From Symbiodinium natans (Eukaryota; Sar; Dinophyceae; Suessiales; Symbiodiniaceae), in NCBI GenBank assembly GCA_905221605.1, contig CAJNDS010002141.1, forward strand, positions 1 through 47,500: DNA of 47,500 nt, read 5' to 3'. The number at the start of each line of letters is the position of its first letter. Within the stretch, counting starts at the first letter, position 1. Position numbers and translations under genes: made by a program. Below the pieces are notes generated by a model. The model was given only the letters and a program-made list of their open reading frames with translations, was not told the origin of the DNA and ran no database searches. Below are positions 1 to 10,800 of this stretch, in pieces.

Positions 1-3000
1 AAAGTTAAAGAATGGTCCATGTCATCAATCTTTTCATGCGTAATGAGAGCGCTCCACACTCTTAATGGGACATGAAAGAGCTCCTCCATTTCTTTGAAAT
101 CAAAACCTTGCTTTCTCCCTGAGTGACAAAGATCTCTTGGAAATGAGAGATCTCTGCTACCACTTTCGAAAAAATGAGCTCCTATATCTCGGAGTCGGAA
201 AGATAAAGATGTGAAAAGGAGCCCTCCCAAACCTACGAGGCGCCAGAGCACCCGCGCGCAGCTTTTCAAGCAGGAGAAAGGCTCTTTCGTAAGGGGCGGA
301 GGAGCTCTGTCATTCCCTCAACCAGAGGGAGGGGAGCCCTCTCATGACCTATTCAAGAGAGAGGAGATAGCAGAGCTTGCTCATTGCTCTTTAGGATGCG
401 GAGGAGCTTTTGCACAAGAGGCAAGGAGCTCTTCTACTTCTACAAACGCATAGAAGAGCGTTTAGATGACCTGTTACGAAATAGAATAAATGCTGTCTCA
501 CGTAAGCGAGAGAGACTGATGAGTTATGCGACGCTCCATTTCAGGGATAGGCCTTCGAAACCTTCAATTAGGGTTGATCTCTCGCAAAAGGTAAAAGAGC
601 TATGTCATTTCCTACGAAGCGATAAGCAGCCTAGAGACAATCGGCTTCTCTCATGTTTGCTTCATGGATAGAGAAGCTTTTCTCAACCAAAACCAAAGAG
701 ACGGATCATGTCCCATTGAAAGATAGACGAGTTCTGCCTTTGTACGTTACGAGGTGGGGGAGCTCTTTCACAAGAGGTAGGTAGAGGACTCTCTCATGTC
801 CGGCAAAGAGATAGAGACGATCTTTCATGACCCGCTACGAGATAGAGAGCCTCTTTCATGTAAAGGGTAAGATATGGAAGAGCTGTGAGCTCCTTTACCT
901 ATCGACGGGAACTCTTATAGCTTTCATGAATGAGTTCTTGCCAGTGAACAAAGGGAGCTCTTTCACAAAGGGTAGATAGAGACCTCTCTCATTTCCTGTA
1001 AAAGAAAGAGGAGGTCTCTCACGACCTGATTTTTGCGAGATAGAGAAGCTATGTCATATAAAGATAAGAAATGGTAGAGCTGAGGACTCCTCTGCCTAGT
1101 GACGGGAAATCAGTTAGATAGGACATGAGACAACTCTCATACATTTCTTATGAATGAGTTCTTCAATCTCTGAATAGAAAATGAATGAGCTCCTGTGTCT
1201 TCGCATACGAAATGACAGTGTGGAAATGAGCTGTCTCATGACCTGTTAGGAAACAGAGGAGATAAAGAGCTTGCTCATTGCAAAAGAGGAAGCGGAGGGC
1301 TCTTGCAGAAGAGGCAAGGAGCTCCTTCACTTGCTGCAAAGATACAGAGGAGCTTTCAGATGACCTATTCAGAGATAGCGAAACTCGATCACGTAAACGA
1401 TAGAGATTGAAAAGTTATGTCATGTCCCATTTCAGGGATAGAGAATGGCCTTCCAGACTTTCATTTCGAATAAAGGAGAGATCTGTCACAGAAAGGTAGA
1501 AGAGCTATTCATTTCTTATTATATCACGGGTAGACAAGCTTTTTCTCAAATACAAACAAAAAAACCTGGCTCATGCACCATTGAAAGATAGACGAGTTCT
1601 GTCACTCTCGATCACAAGGTGGAGGAGCTCTTTCACACGAGGTAGGTAGAGCACGCTCTCTTTTCTTGCAAAGAGATAGAGAAGATCTGTCATGACTCCA
1701 TGAACCGTTACGAGATAGAGAAGCCTCTTTCATGTAAAAGATAGGTCATGGTAGAGCTGAGAGCTCCTCTGCCTAGTGATGGCAAACGAGAAATAGGAAC
1801 CAAAGGAGATAGAAGAGGTTGCTCATTGCAAAATAGGAAGCGGAGGAGCTATTGCAGAAGAGGCAAGCAGCTCCTTCACTTGCTGCACAGACACAAAGGA
1901 GCTTTCAGATGACCTGTTCAGAGATAGCGAAACTCTCTCACGTAAACGATAGAGACTGATGAGTTGTGTCCCCATTCAAGGGATAGAGAATGGCCTTCCA
2001 AACTTTCATTTCGGGTAAAGAAGAGATCTGTCGCAAAAAGGTAGAAGAGTTATGTCATTTCTTATGCATCGATAAACGGCTACTCGTATGATTTCTTCAT
2101 CGATAGAGAAGCAGCTATTTCTGAATAGAAATTCACAATGGAGCTGTCTCATGTCCCAGTGAAAGATAGACGAGTTGTGGCATTTGATTTTGAGGTGAAG
2201 GAGCTCTTTCACAAGAGGTAGGTAGAGGACTCTCTAATGTTCTGCAAAGAGATAGAGGCAATCTTTCTTGACCCGCTACGAGATAGAGGAGCCTCTTCCA
2301 TGTAAAGGGTAGGATGTGGTAGAGCTGTGAGCTCCTCTACCTATCGACGGGAAATTAACAAGAAAGTACATTCGAGAGCTCTTACAGCTTCTATGAATGA
2401 GTTCTTGTGATTGAACAAAGGGAGCTCTTTCACAAAAGGTAGATAGAGACCTCTCTCATTTCCTGCAAAAGAAAGAGGAGGTCTCTCATGACCTATTGCG
2501 AGATAGAGAAGCTATGTCATATAAAAGATACGAAATGGTAGAGCTGAGCGCTGGTGACGGCAAATGAACTAGGTAGGACATGAGAGAGCTCTTATACATT
2601 GTATGAGAGATTTCTTATATCTATATCTCTTGTGAACGAGTTCTTCAATCTGTGACTAGGAGATGAATGAGCTCCTGTATCTTCTCATACGAAATGACAG
2701 AATGGATATAAATGATGTCCTCTAGCTGTTAACGCAACATGAAAAAACCTCCTCTATCCCCTAAAAGAGAAGGAGAGAGGGAAGCCCGCTCATGACCTAT
2801 TAGGAACCAGAGGAGATAAAAGAGCTTGCTCATTGCAAAATAGGAAGCGGAGGGCTCTTGCAGAAGAGGCAAGGAGCTCCTTCACTTGCTGCAAAGATAC
2901 AGAGGAGCTTTCAGATGACCTATTCAGAGATAGCGAAACTCTATCACGTAAACGATAGCGAGAGATGCGTTATGTCATGTCCCATTTGATGGACAGAGAA

Positions 3001-3610
3001 TGGCCCAGAGTGGCCTTCAAAACTCTTCATTGATAGAGAAGCTGCGAAGCTATTTCTGAAAATCGACATAGAAGAGAACTCTCTCATTTCCTGCAGCGTG
3101 AAAAAGGAGGTCTCTCATGACCTAATTATTGCGAGATAGAGAAATTTCAGGTAAGAGTTAGGTAATGGTAGAGCTGGGCACGCCTCTGCCTCTTGACGAG
3201 AAATGAGCTCGTGTATACTTCATGAATGCGTTCTTCTATCTCTCAGATGAAAGAGCTCCTCGATCCTTCTTATAGGGCATGAAAGAAATCCTGTGTTCGA
3301 ACTGAAAAGACCCTTTGATAAGCAAAAGAAAAAGGGAAACGAATCGATGCCTTCTATCTTTTAGTGCAGAGCTTCTCACTTCTAATGCGACATGATAGAG
3401 CTCCTCTATTTTCTTGGAAATGAAACAGCTTGCGTTCTCTCCTGAGTGAAAGATGTCTCTGTCGTGGAAATGAGATCTCCTCCATGTTTCTAAGAAATGA
3501 GATAGCTCACCTCTACCTCGTAATCGGAAATGAGAGAGCCCTTCGCCCCTCTTCAGGCTATGAAACAACTTGTCTATCTCTTACTTCAAAGGGTGCTAGA
3601 GCTACATGGC
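1..3610. repeat. Degenerate higher-order repeat rich in GAGCTC/GATAGAG
   Basis: The block is built from short motifs such as GATAGAG, GAGCTCTTTCATG and GAGCTCCT that recur every few tens of bases. Two larger modules alternate. Module X (cores near 355-560, 1236-1450, 1800-1960 and 2797-2965) includes the phrase GCTCATTGCAAAATAGGAAG. Module Y (near 770-1213 and 2210-2702) includes TAGAGCTGAGAGCTCC and GACGGGAAAT. X at 1236 and X at 2797 are close to identical over about 170 bp, so the higher-order period is roughly 1.5 kb. Reading frames here are short and change between copies, so I see no gene. No match to a known satellite is claimed. Confidence 0.7.
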
Positions 3611-3639
3611 TGCACTTGCTGGCGCCGGTGCACACACAG

Positions 3640-3812
3640 ACCAAACCTTCACTATTACTGTTACTACTACTAATACTATTACTAGAATTATTACTATTCC
3701 TATTCCTATTACTATTACTAGTACTATTATTATTCCTATTACAATTACGGTCAGTATTATTATACTCATAATAATATTCAAATTATTATTATTATTGCAC
3801 TACTACTGAAAG
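3640..3812. repeat. Low-complexity TTA/CTA trinucleotide tract
   Basis: About 170 bp of imperfect TTACTA/ATTATT triplets. The triplet period keeps several frames open and gives spurious Leu- or Ile/Thr-rich peptides; not a gene. Confidence 0.8.
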
Positions 3813-3870
3813 AAGAACCAGCCGTGAAATAGACCCTAAAGGTCTCGGCCACATATATATATACATACAT

Positions 3871-3945
3871 AGTAGGGAATGGGGGGGGAATGAGGTAATA
3901 TATATATATATATATACATATTGCCTCATTCCCCCATTCCCTACT
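3871..3945. repeat. Foldback: inverted repeat around a (TA)n loop
   Basis: The left arm (3871-3900) begins AGTAGGGAATGGGGG and continues to AATGAGG. The right arm (3919-3945) is its reverse complement apart from three extra G and one substitution. The loop is a TA-dinucleotide run, giving a stem of about 27 bp. It may be a small foldback element or a slippage-generated hairpin. Confidence 0.75.
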
Positions 3946-4080
3946 AACCAACAGTAAGCTTCGGGGGCTTTTGGTCCCCAAAAGGCCACACTATGCCAGG
4001 GCAGCTTAGCATTGCGCCTCTCGATCTCGACCTCCAACTCCAAACCTTACATGAAAGCTCGCGCCATGAACCTTGAACTT

Positions 4081-5640
4081 CAAAACCCGAAACCCTAAAG
4101 ACTACGTGTTAGACCTAAACCCTAATCCCTAAACCCTAAGCCCTAAGGCCTGGTTTAGGACACTTAGTGTTTAGGATTTCGGGTTTTAAAGTTCAAGGTT
4201 TATGGCTCGAGCTATAGACCCAAAACCCTCCACGCGCGGCAAAGGCATGGTGGTCCTACGGGGACAGGCATTCGCTCTGTGGGGGTGGCCTTGCCCATGC
4301 GTGGGACTGAGTCTTCCTCTTTGTCCCTTTGTTGTTAAGGTTTAGGGTTTAGGGTTCAGGGTTCAGGGTTCAGGGTTCAGGGTTCAGGGTTTAGGGTTTA
4401 GGGTTTAGGGTTTAGGGTTTAGGGTTTAGGGTTTAGGGTTTAGGGTTGAAACTAAAGGGTTTTAGCTAGGGCTTAGGGCATAGGGTAGAAGGTATGCTCC
4501 TCAGGGCTGAAGGGCGTGTGTTGGGGATTGATTCTGGGGATTAGAGGCCCCTAACCCTATAACCTAAACCCTAAACCCTAAACCCTTGACCCTAAACCCT
4601 AAACCCTAAACCCTAAACCCTTCTGGTGCTGACTTGGGCCGAGGTTGGTCTGCTTGGTTAGGGCCCAAAGGGGCCGGAGTGAACTGACAACCTACACTTG
4701 CATGGCTTAGGGTTTCAGGTTTAGGGTTTGGGTTTAGGGTTATGGTTTAGGGTTTAGGGTTTAGGAATTCGGAATTGGGGTTTAGGGTTAAGGGTTTAGG
4801 GTTCAGGGTTTAGGGTTTGGGGTTTTGGCTTACCCCTTTGCCCGTTAGACTCGAGATCCTCTAGACATCGTGTTTTAGCGGAGGGGTTTAGGGTTTCGAG
4901 GTTTCGAGGTTCCGGTGTTTTAGGGGACATGCGTTCCGTCACTGGGTTTGAGCGGATCATCCTTAGCATATGTTTGTCGAGGATCCGCGGGCCAACCCAG
5001 TATGGTACCCTGATTGCTTCTTTGGGGGGTAAGGCCCGCTTACTTGGAGGTACTTGTGATTTTCCTTGGCCGCTCTTAAGGGCGAAACCCTGAACTGAGG
5101 ATTTAAAAATCCGAGCCGAACCTGCAAACCCGAAACAAGCCCAAACCCCAAAACCCTTAACTCCCTAAACTCCCCGAAGCCCTCAATCAAACCCAAACCG
5201 TAAACCCTAAACCCTAAACCCTAAGCTCTAAGCCCTACACCTGCAACTGGAAGATTCAAAGCCCTGAGCTGTGAATCCTAGACTCTGGCTGTAGGGCAAA
5301 TAGGGTTTGGCGTTTAGGGTTGGTGTTTTAGGGTTTAGGGTTTAGGGTTTAGGGTTTAGGGCACGCATGCGCCCCAAGGTTTTGAAGGTCCAGACCACAA
5401 GGACTTTTTGCTGCCGCGGGATTGCGCTTTTGGGGTTTAGGGTTTAATGTTTAGGGTCAGAGGGCGGTTGTAGGCGCTGAGTCCGTAATCTTGATAGCTT
5501 TCTCTAAGGGTCATACAAACCCCTTCCAAAACCCTAAGCCCTAAACCCTAAGCCCTAAGCCCTAAACCCTATACTTGGTTACTACGTACCATTGAGACTC
5601 TTTGTCCCCTGGCTAAACTCAGCCCTTAAGGTGGAGGGAG
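4081..5640. repeat. Cluster of interstitial telomere-like arrays, both orientations
   Basis: CCCTAAA-type runs lie at about 4081-4148, 4551-4620, 5203-5224 and 5529-5571. TTTAGGG-type runs lie at 4340-4446 (with TTCAGGG variants), 4709-4830 and 5326-5361. Two intervening GC-richer stretches have a coding-like plus-strand frame but no clear splice sites: 4230-4336 (Gly/Arg/Ser-rich, ending in TAA) and about 5384-5438 (contains GPDHKDFLLPRDC). I list no exon there. The rest is unrecognised. Confidence 0.8.
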
Positions 5641-5642
5641 AA

Positions 5643-5672
5643 TTGCCCCCCCCCCCCCCCCCGCCCCCCCCA
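5643..5672. repeat. Poly-C tract
   Basis: A run of C interrupted by a single G. Such a tract is prone to slippage and sequencing error. Confidence 0.9.
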
Positions 5673-5711
5673 TGTTCATGGATGTCTGGCGCCTTCATTG
5701 GTTTGCATCCT

Positions 5712-5935
5712 GGACCCTAAGCCTAAACCCGAAACCCTAAACCCTATAAGCCCTACAAGCCTTATGAACCCTATAAACCCTATCAACCCTAGAGACCCTA
5801 TAGACCCTATAAACCCTATAAACCCTATAAGCCCTATAAACCCTATACACCCTATAAACCCGATAAACCCTATATACCCTATAAACCCTATAAACCCTAT
5901 AAACCCTATAAACCCTATAAACCCTAGACCCTAAA
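5712..5935. repeat. Variant telomere-like array (CCCTATAAA)n
   Basis: The usual 7-mer CCCTAAA is replaced by a 9-mer CCCTATAAA, with CCCTAGA, CCCTATA and GCCCTATAA variants. Because 9 is a multiple of 3 the plus frame stays open and reads Ile-Asn-Pro repeats; this is not evidence for a protein. Confidence 0.85.
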
Positions 5936-5971
5936 ACCCTAAGGCATTGGGACTGGGTTCATGGGTCTACA

Positions 5972-6219
5972 ATTGGAGGTTCATAGTACTTAGTAACTAA
6001 TTGTAACTGTACTTATAACCTACTTATACGCCCCTTAAGTGCCCTGATATGTTTATAAGTACAGTTGCAAATACAGTTGTAACCCTAAACCCTAAACCCT
6101 AAATCCTAAACCCTGAACCCTGAACCCTAAACCCTAAACCCTAAACCCTAAACCCTAAACCCTAAACCCTAAACCCTAAACCCTATCCTTGATTAATTCG
6201 TACCATGAACCTCCAAGTA
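5972..6219. mobile_element. Family C inverted-repeat element with nested CCCTAAA array
   Basis: The left end reads TTGGAGGTTCATAGTAC and the right end GTACCATGAACCTCCAA, forming terminal inverted repeats. The inner sequence (CTGTACTTATAACC, TTATAAGTACAG) is itself palindromic. A CCCTAAA array occupies 6082-6184, inside the element. The right end lies about 10 bp upstream of the splice acceptor of the exon at 6230. Related copies are at 16984-17073, 33300-33421 and 41134-41264. It resembles a non-autonomous inverted-repeat element; no transposase is visible. Confidence 0.6.
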
Positions 6220-6229
6220 GTGCCAACAG

Positions 6230-6292
6230 GAGCGACAGCAGATCGAGCCCTATGAGATACAGCTCGACGAGGAGACGGAAGCCCAGGCGCGG
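6230..6292 (+). CDS. Candidate internal exon, Gln/Glu-rich (partial gene)
   Basis: Sixty-three nucleotides form 21 codons in one open frame, reading ERQQIEPYEIQLDEETEAQA plus Arg. The 5' border is a good acceptor (CCAACAG|GAG) and the 3' border a GT donor (GCGCGG|GTAGGG) that runs straight into a TTTAGGG array. Base composition is much more coding-like than the surroundings. The peptide is charged and probably helical; I do not recognise the protein. Upstream is the family C element with its CCCTAAA array, downstream the TTTAGGG array at 6293-6426. The parent gene cannot be reconstructed from this window. Confidence 0.55.
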
Positions 6293-6426
6293 GTAGGGTT
6301 TAGGGTTTGGGGTTTGGGGTTTAGGGTTTAGGGTTTAGGGTTTAGGGTTTAGGGCTTAGAGTTTATGGGTAGGGTTTAGGGTTTAGGGTTTAGGGTCTAG
6401 GGTTCAGGGTTTAAGGTTTAGGGATT
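6293..6426. repeat. TTTAGGG array starting at a splice donor
   Basis: TTTAGGG repeats with TTTGGGG and TCTAGGG variants, beginning at the GT donor of the 6230-6292 exon. Confidence 0.85.
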
Positions 6427-6471
6427 ACCTGCAACCCCCCCAAGGCCTGGCAATAAGGGCCTCGCGCGCAG

Positions 6472-6498
6472 ACTTGACGATCCAGCGCAGCTTCGAGG
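6472..6498 (+). CDS. Possible 27-nt micro-exon
   Basis: An acceptor-like CGCGCAG and a donor-like GAGG|GTACTT bracket 27 nt that read LTIQRSFE in one frame. The segment is too short to judge from composition. Nothing else is recognised at 6427-6545. Confidence 0.22.
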
Positions 6499-6544
6499 GT
6501 ACTTGAGGAGTTAGGGCTTCAGAGCTGAAGATTTTTGTCAACGT

Positions 6545-6718
6545 TTTAACAGGGTTTAGGGAAAGGGCGTAGGGGTTTCAGGGTTTAGGGTTTCGGGCTG
6601 AGGGTTTAGGGTTAGGGTTAGGGGTGTAGGGCTTTGGAGTTTTAGAGCGTAGGTCAAGTATGGTTTAGAGGGATGCCGTGGTCTGGAGATTGGGGTTAGG
6701 GTTTAGGGTTTAGGGTTT
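6545..6718. repeat. Degenerate TTTAGGG array, left of the retrotransposon
   Basis: TTTAGGG, TTAGGG and irregular variants. The last repeats (about 6696-6718) are the left half of the array that the LTR element interrupted; the array resumes at 16022. Confidence 0.85.
6714..6718. repeat. Target-site duplication GGTTT, left copy
   Basis: GGTTT directly precedes the TG of the left LTR and is matched exactly at 16022-16026, just after the CA of the right LTR. A 5-bp duplication is typical of Ty1/copia integrase. Confidence 0.9.
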
Positions 6719-7016
6719 TGTTGTGGAATGGCCCCAGCATCATCATTTGCTTGCAAAGCCATGGCACAATCATGCGAAGCGCGCCCCCATTCTTTTTCAG
6801 GCAACAAGATCTGTGACTATGCTTTGTGTTCTGTACTTCAGCTTACAGCGACTGCCTTGTCATGGCTGTACCTTTATGACAAGTGCCGAAGGCTGTATGC
6901 ATTGCTGATAAAACTGCATGGCCCAAGGGTCTTTATTCGTAGCCACCCCTGAACGCCAGCCGAAAGTTGCCGCGGGTTGATGCGCATGACGAAGATCCAC
7001 CTCAGGGTTTTCCACA
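6719..7016 (-). repeat. 3' LTR (298 bp)
   Basis: By eye it is identical to 15724-16021. It starts TGTTGTGGAA and ends TTTTCCACA on the plus strand, so TGTGGAA occurs near both ends as a short inverted repeat. On the coding strand it contains AATAAA (complement of 6932-6937), which could serve as a poly(A) signal, though dinoflagellates do not usually rely on that motif. Confidence 0.95.
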
Positions 7017-7025
7017 CTCCTCCTC
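7017..7025 (-). other. Polypurine tract
   Basis: On the minus strand the bases just upstream of the 3' LTR read GAGGAGGAG, the position and composition expected for the plus-strand DNA primer in reverse transcription. Confidence 0.7.
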
Positions 7026-7055
7026 AGTCTTGTCGCAAGGTCCAGACTGTCCACA

Positions 7056-7860
7056 TCAGCGATCTCTCCAGACTGCAATCCAATCCGACAGACTCCTTTT
7101 GTCACATAGGTCGCTGTATCGGAGGTGGCATCTTCCCTGCAGGTTTCGATCCCGCCATATCCACAAGGCATACTTGCTCTGTCTCACTGTCGGAGGCCTT
7201 CGACCGAGCAAATCGATCGTCATCAGCTTCGAAGCCAATCTTCCAGCCAACTCATCCTTCAAACCGGAAGTTTGGAGACCTTCCTGTCGCAGTCCAGTCC
7301 TTTGCTCCTCAACAGTTAACAACATGAGCATGTCCTTGTATACCCTGTGTCTTTCTTCAGCATCCACATTCTCCTCAGCCTGCGAAGTGGTAGTCGACGT
7401 CGTGCTTCGACCCCCTGGTGACTGACGAAGAAGGACTCTCACCTGTTCATCCTCGCCATTTGAACTAGTCCTCCGCGGGGTTCTTGGAGTGGGCTGCTGA
7501 CGATCCGGTTGCTGTTCTTGTGGAGGAGGGACTTCATGGGTGTTAATAGGACCAGGGCGGGACAGCTCCTGCTGAATCGCTAGAGCCGTTGCATCCCGAA
7601 GCTTTTGAAGTCTTCGCAACTTCCTTTTGCTTGCTCCCGGCACCCACTCTTCACTTGCCTCTCGGACTCCCCATTTGAGAAATTCCCATACGGCCACACA
7701 ACCAACAATCGCCAGAAAAACCATAATCCAGCCAATCATATCCCAGTGCAGCTCAAGGTCCTTGCCCTTCAATTCCCCCAGTGGTTGCGACTCAGCCGTC
7801 ATTATCATCAAACAGCAAACCAACGCCACCAACGTTTTCGCCGCATTGGAACCACCAGAT
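7056..7860 (-). other. Polyprotein tail: two hydrophobic segments plus SAP motif
   Basis: After RNase H the protein continues for about 280 residues. A hydrophobic stretch at about 2656-2672 (TLVALVCCLMIMTA) and a second at about 2688-2712 (IGWIMVFLAIVGCVAVWEFL) look like membrane segments; the second is followed by Lys/Arg-rich sequence. A Pro/Gln-rich linker leads to residues about 2831-2865, where TVEEQ, LRQEGL, TSGLKDEL and RL fit the SAP consensus for DNA/chromatin binding. Copia elements normally end with RNase H. The part could be envelope-like, a nuclear-envelope anchor or a targeting module; the role is not known. Confidence 0.6.
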
Positions 7861-10800
7861 GTCATCGTAGCCCTTCTCCTGGAATCAGCCGATGTTACAC
7901 CCCATAGCGACAGAAGATCTTGGATTCGCTGGCCTGACAGGGCTTTTGTCAACAGATCTGCTAACTGCACCCTTCCTGGACAGTGTCTGGCTGTAAAGAA
8001 CCCAGACTCCAATCGCTCCTGTATCCATGCCGATTTGATTCGGAGGTGTCTTGTTCTCCACGATCCGGATCCCGAGGAAATAGACAAGGCAGCTGTACTG
8101 TCCGATGCCAAAGAGCGTTCCGTGATCATCTCCCCAACATCTCCCAACATAGCTTCTGCCCCCAGCAATGCCACCGCTCCGTCTGTCATCGCTAACAGCT
8201 CGCACTCAGCTGTGGACATAGACACCGTCGGTTGGCGTCCCGACCGCCATGTAAGTGGAGTGTTGTTGAACATCACTAGCCAGCCAGTGTGTGACCTGGC
8301 TCCTTCCGGAGCAAACGCCGAGTCACAGTAGAGGGTGAGGCCGGAGTTGTCACAATCGATGTTCAGCTGGTAGGCTCGGGTCCGTTGCAGATATCCCAGT
8401 ACACGGCGGTTGATTTCTGTCACTCTGCAAGGAGCCTTTGTGGTTAATGCAGACATTAGCGAGCTGACAAATGCCAAGTCAGGTCTGGTACGCTGGGCAA
8501 TCCATAGCACCTCGCCTGCTGCCCGCTGTGCTTGCAATATCGTGTCAGGGGTTGGAGCTTCATCGGTATCTTGCACTGCGAACATGGCCATCTCCTTTGG
8601 AAGTGGTACCTTATTCAGCTCCGTTTCCTTGACTCCCCTCGTGCGAAGCAGTTCATTGATGTAGGCCTCCTGCGACAAAGAGATAGTCCTGGATTCATCA
8701 TCCCCGATCGTCAACTCCATTCCCAGAAAACGAATCTGCTTCTTTGGCTCCAGGAATTGCAGCGGTGACGTTTCCCAGACGGTCTGTATGGTTTGGGAAA
8801 TTGCATCCACTATGTCTCTTTGTCCGCAGATCAAGAAATCATCAACGTATACCACGACCACAGCCTGTAGTCCTCCAGTGCTGTCCCTGACTGCCCACCA
8901 TGCCGTAACAGCCTTTCCACGCTCCATCTTCATCACACTGTCTCGCACCAGAAGTTCCAGCGAAGCCAATGTTTCATCTCGGAAGGAACCCCAAAGTCGC
9001 GGAGATTCCTTCAAACCGTAGAGTGCCCTGACCAAACCCCACAACTCCAGAGGAACTGTCAGATTCAACCTTTCCAGTAGTTTTGGAGGCTGAACCACCA
9101 CCACCGGGTCCTTGGTCGATCTGCCCATAGGAGTCTTCAGGAAGGCTGCCACCACATCCAGGACTGCTACCTCCCATGAGCGGTTCTTGGAGATGATAAG
9201 GGCAGCTCTAACTGCCTCGGCTGGAGCGGCCTCCGTATAAAGTTCTGGACTGCTATGCGTAGCCATATTCCCGCATACCACGAGCCGTGCCTTTCTTTTG
9301 AACCACGTCGTCCGGTCATTGATGTCCGCCTTGTCATTGGGCTTGATCGTGAAGACGAATTTCGTTGGTAGCTTCTGCACTCCTCGTTTTTGCAGCCACT
9401 CAGTACGTCTTGAAGTGTTGGGCAGAAGTCTTTCCACCGCCTCCTTCACCCCGTTGACTTCCTTCTGTATGGCCGGAATCCACTCCTCAAGTGACTCCAA
9501 GACTTCCTTGGGGTCGACGTTGTGGACCACATCTAATGGCCCCTTTAGTCCCTTGAGAACCTGCTCAATTCCCTTGGTGTAGGTCACCTCGGCCTTCATG
9601 ATGCACGGTGTTGATGTCGTCGGTGCCTCATCATCGGACCCAACCAGCTTCACCTTTGAGCCCCCAACATCCAGGAAAATCTCCCATTCCTTTTCTTCTG
9701 CTTCACCTGTCTCTTCGGGTAACTCAGGTTGAATCTCCTCCTGGACTCGTAGTTCCTGGATCGCTGGCTTGGCAAGAAAAACTTCCGGCAATTGCGACAC
9801 CGGCACTGAAAACCCATGTTCCTCCAGGACTTGGATCATGTCGTAGTCCAATTTTCCCAAGCACTGCGGTGTGTAGGCAATCAGCACAATCCTTTCGCCC
9901 GTCCAGGATTGTACTGCATGTCGCCTTCGGGGAGAAAAAGATTGCCATTCACCCTTTCTCATAGGCAGCAACTGGCCATACCTCATTTCCCCAAGTGGAT
10001 CCTTGAGCTCCGTGACTTGACCTCGCACAACATCGCCTGGCTCCAGCTCTACCCACAGTTCTCCACCCTTTTTCGGCTCCTCGATCGTGAAGACGTAGTT
10101 CAAGGCCTGGCCATCGTTGTTGATATCACGGTGCAAATCCAGCTGATTGTTGTTTGAGAGCCACACTGCAGTGAACGTTGACTCCGGGATGGCTTCGTGG
10201 AAGATTCTCGTCAAAGCCCGTGTGACATTGGGGTAGGTTCTTAGCGCCTGCATCAAACCCACCACACCTCCATGTCGATAAGCCCCGAATTTCCTCTCCG
10301 TCACCACTAGGCTCCTAGCCACAACAGCTGCAAACCCAATGGCTTCATCCATGGTCCATTCTTCCAGGAGTCCAGCAGCGTACTCTTCAATTTCCTCCTT
10401 GGTTTGAAGACGAAGTTCCCTCATTTCCACTTGATCAGGTTTTTTCTTCCCAATCACCTTATACCTCGGCTTCATCTCGGGGTCTGCTCGTAGTTCCAGT
10501 TCAGGTTCTCCCGGATCCACGAGGTTTGCCCTGACGTGCAGAGTGTGGAGGAAGGATTCGGTCTCGCCTTCTGCCTTTTCAACGTAGATCACATGTCCCC
10601 TATTCAGCAAACCACTCAGCCCCATGTACTTGCCCTTGACCCATTTCGCCTCGAAGGTGTCTGCCCTCAAGCGAGGTCCTTGAGCCTTGAACGGTCTTTT
10701 CTTGACGCAGACCGGGGCCCCGAAAGGTGCTGCCAACATAGAGGACCATCCCAGAACTCGAGATCTCTGCTCAGCCGCTGCTGTTTCAGCTGCCAGTGGC

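Noticed and set aside
3236-3771. Short ORFs of 110-113 codons near the end of the first repeat block
   Set aside because: They run through degenerate repeat and low-complexity triplets and contain no recognisable domain.
5698-5934. 78-codon Ile-Asn-Pro repeat ORF
   Set aside because: It is a translation of the 9-bp telomere-like variant repeat.
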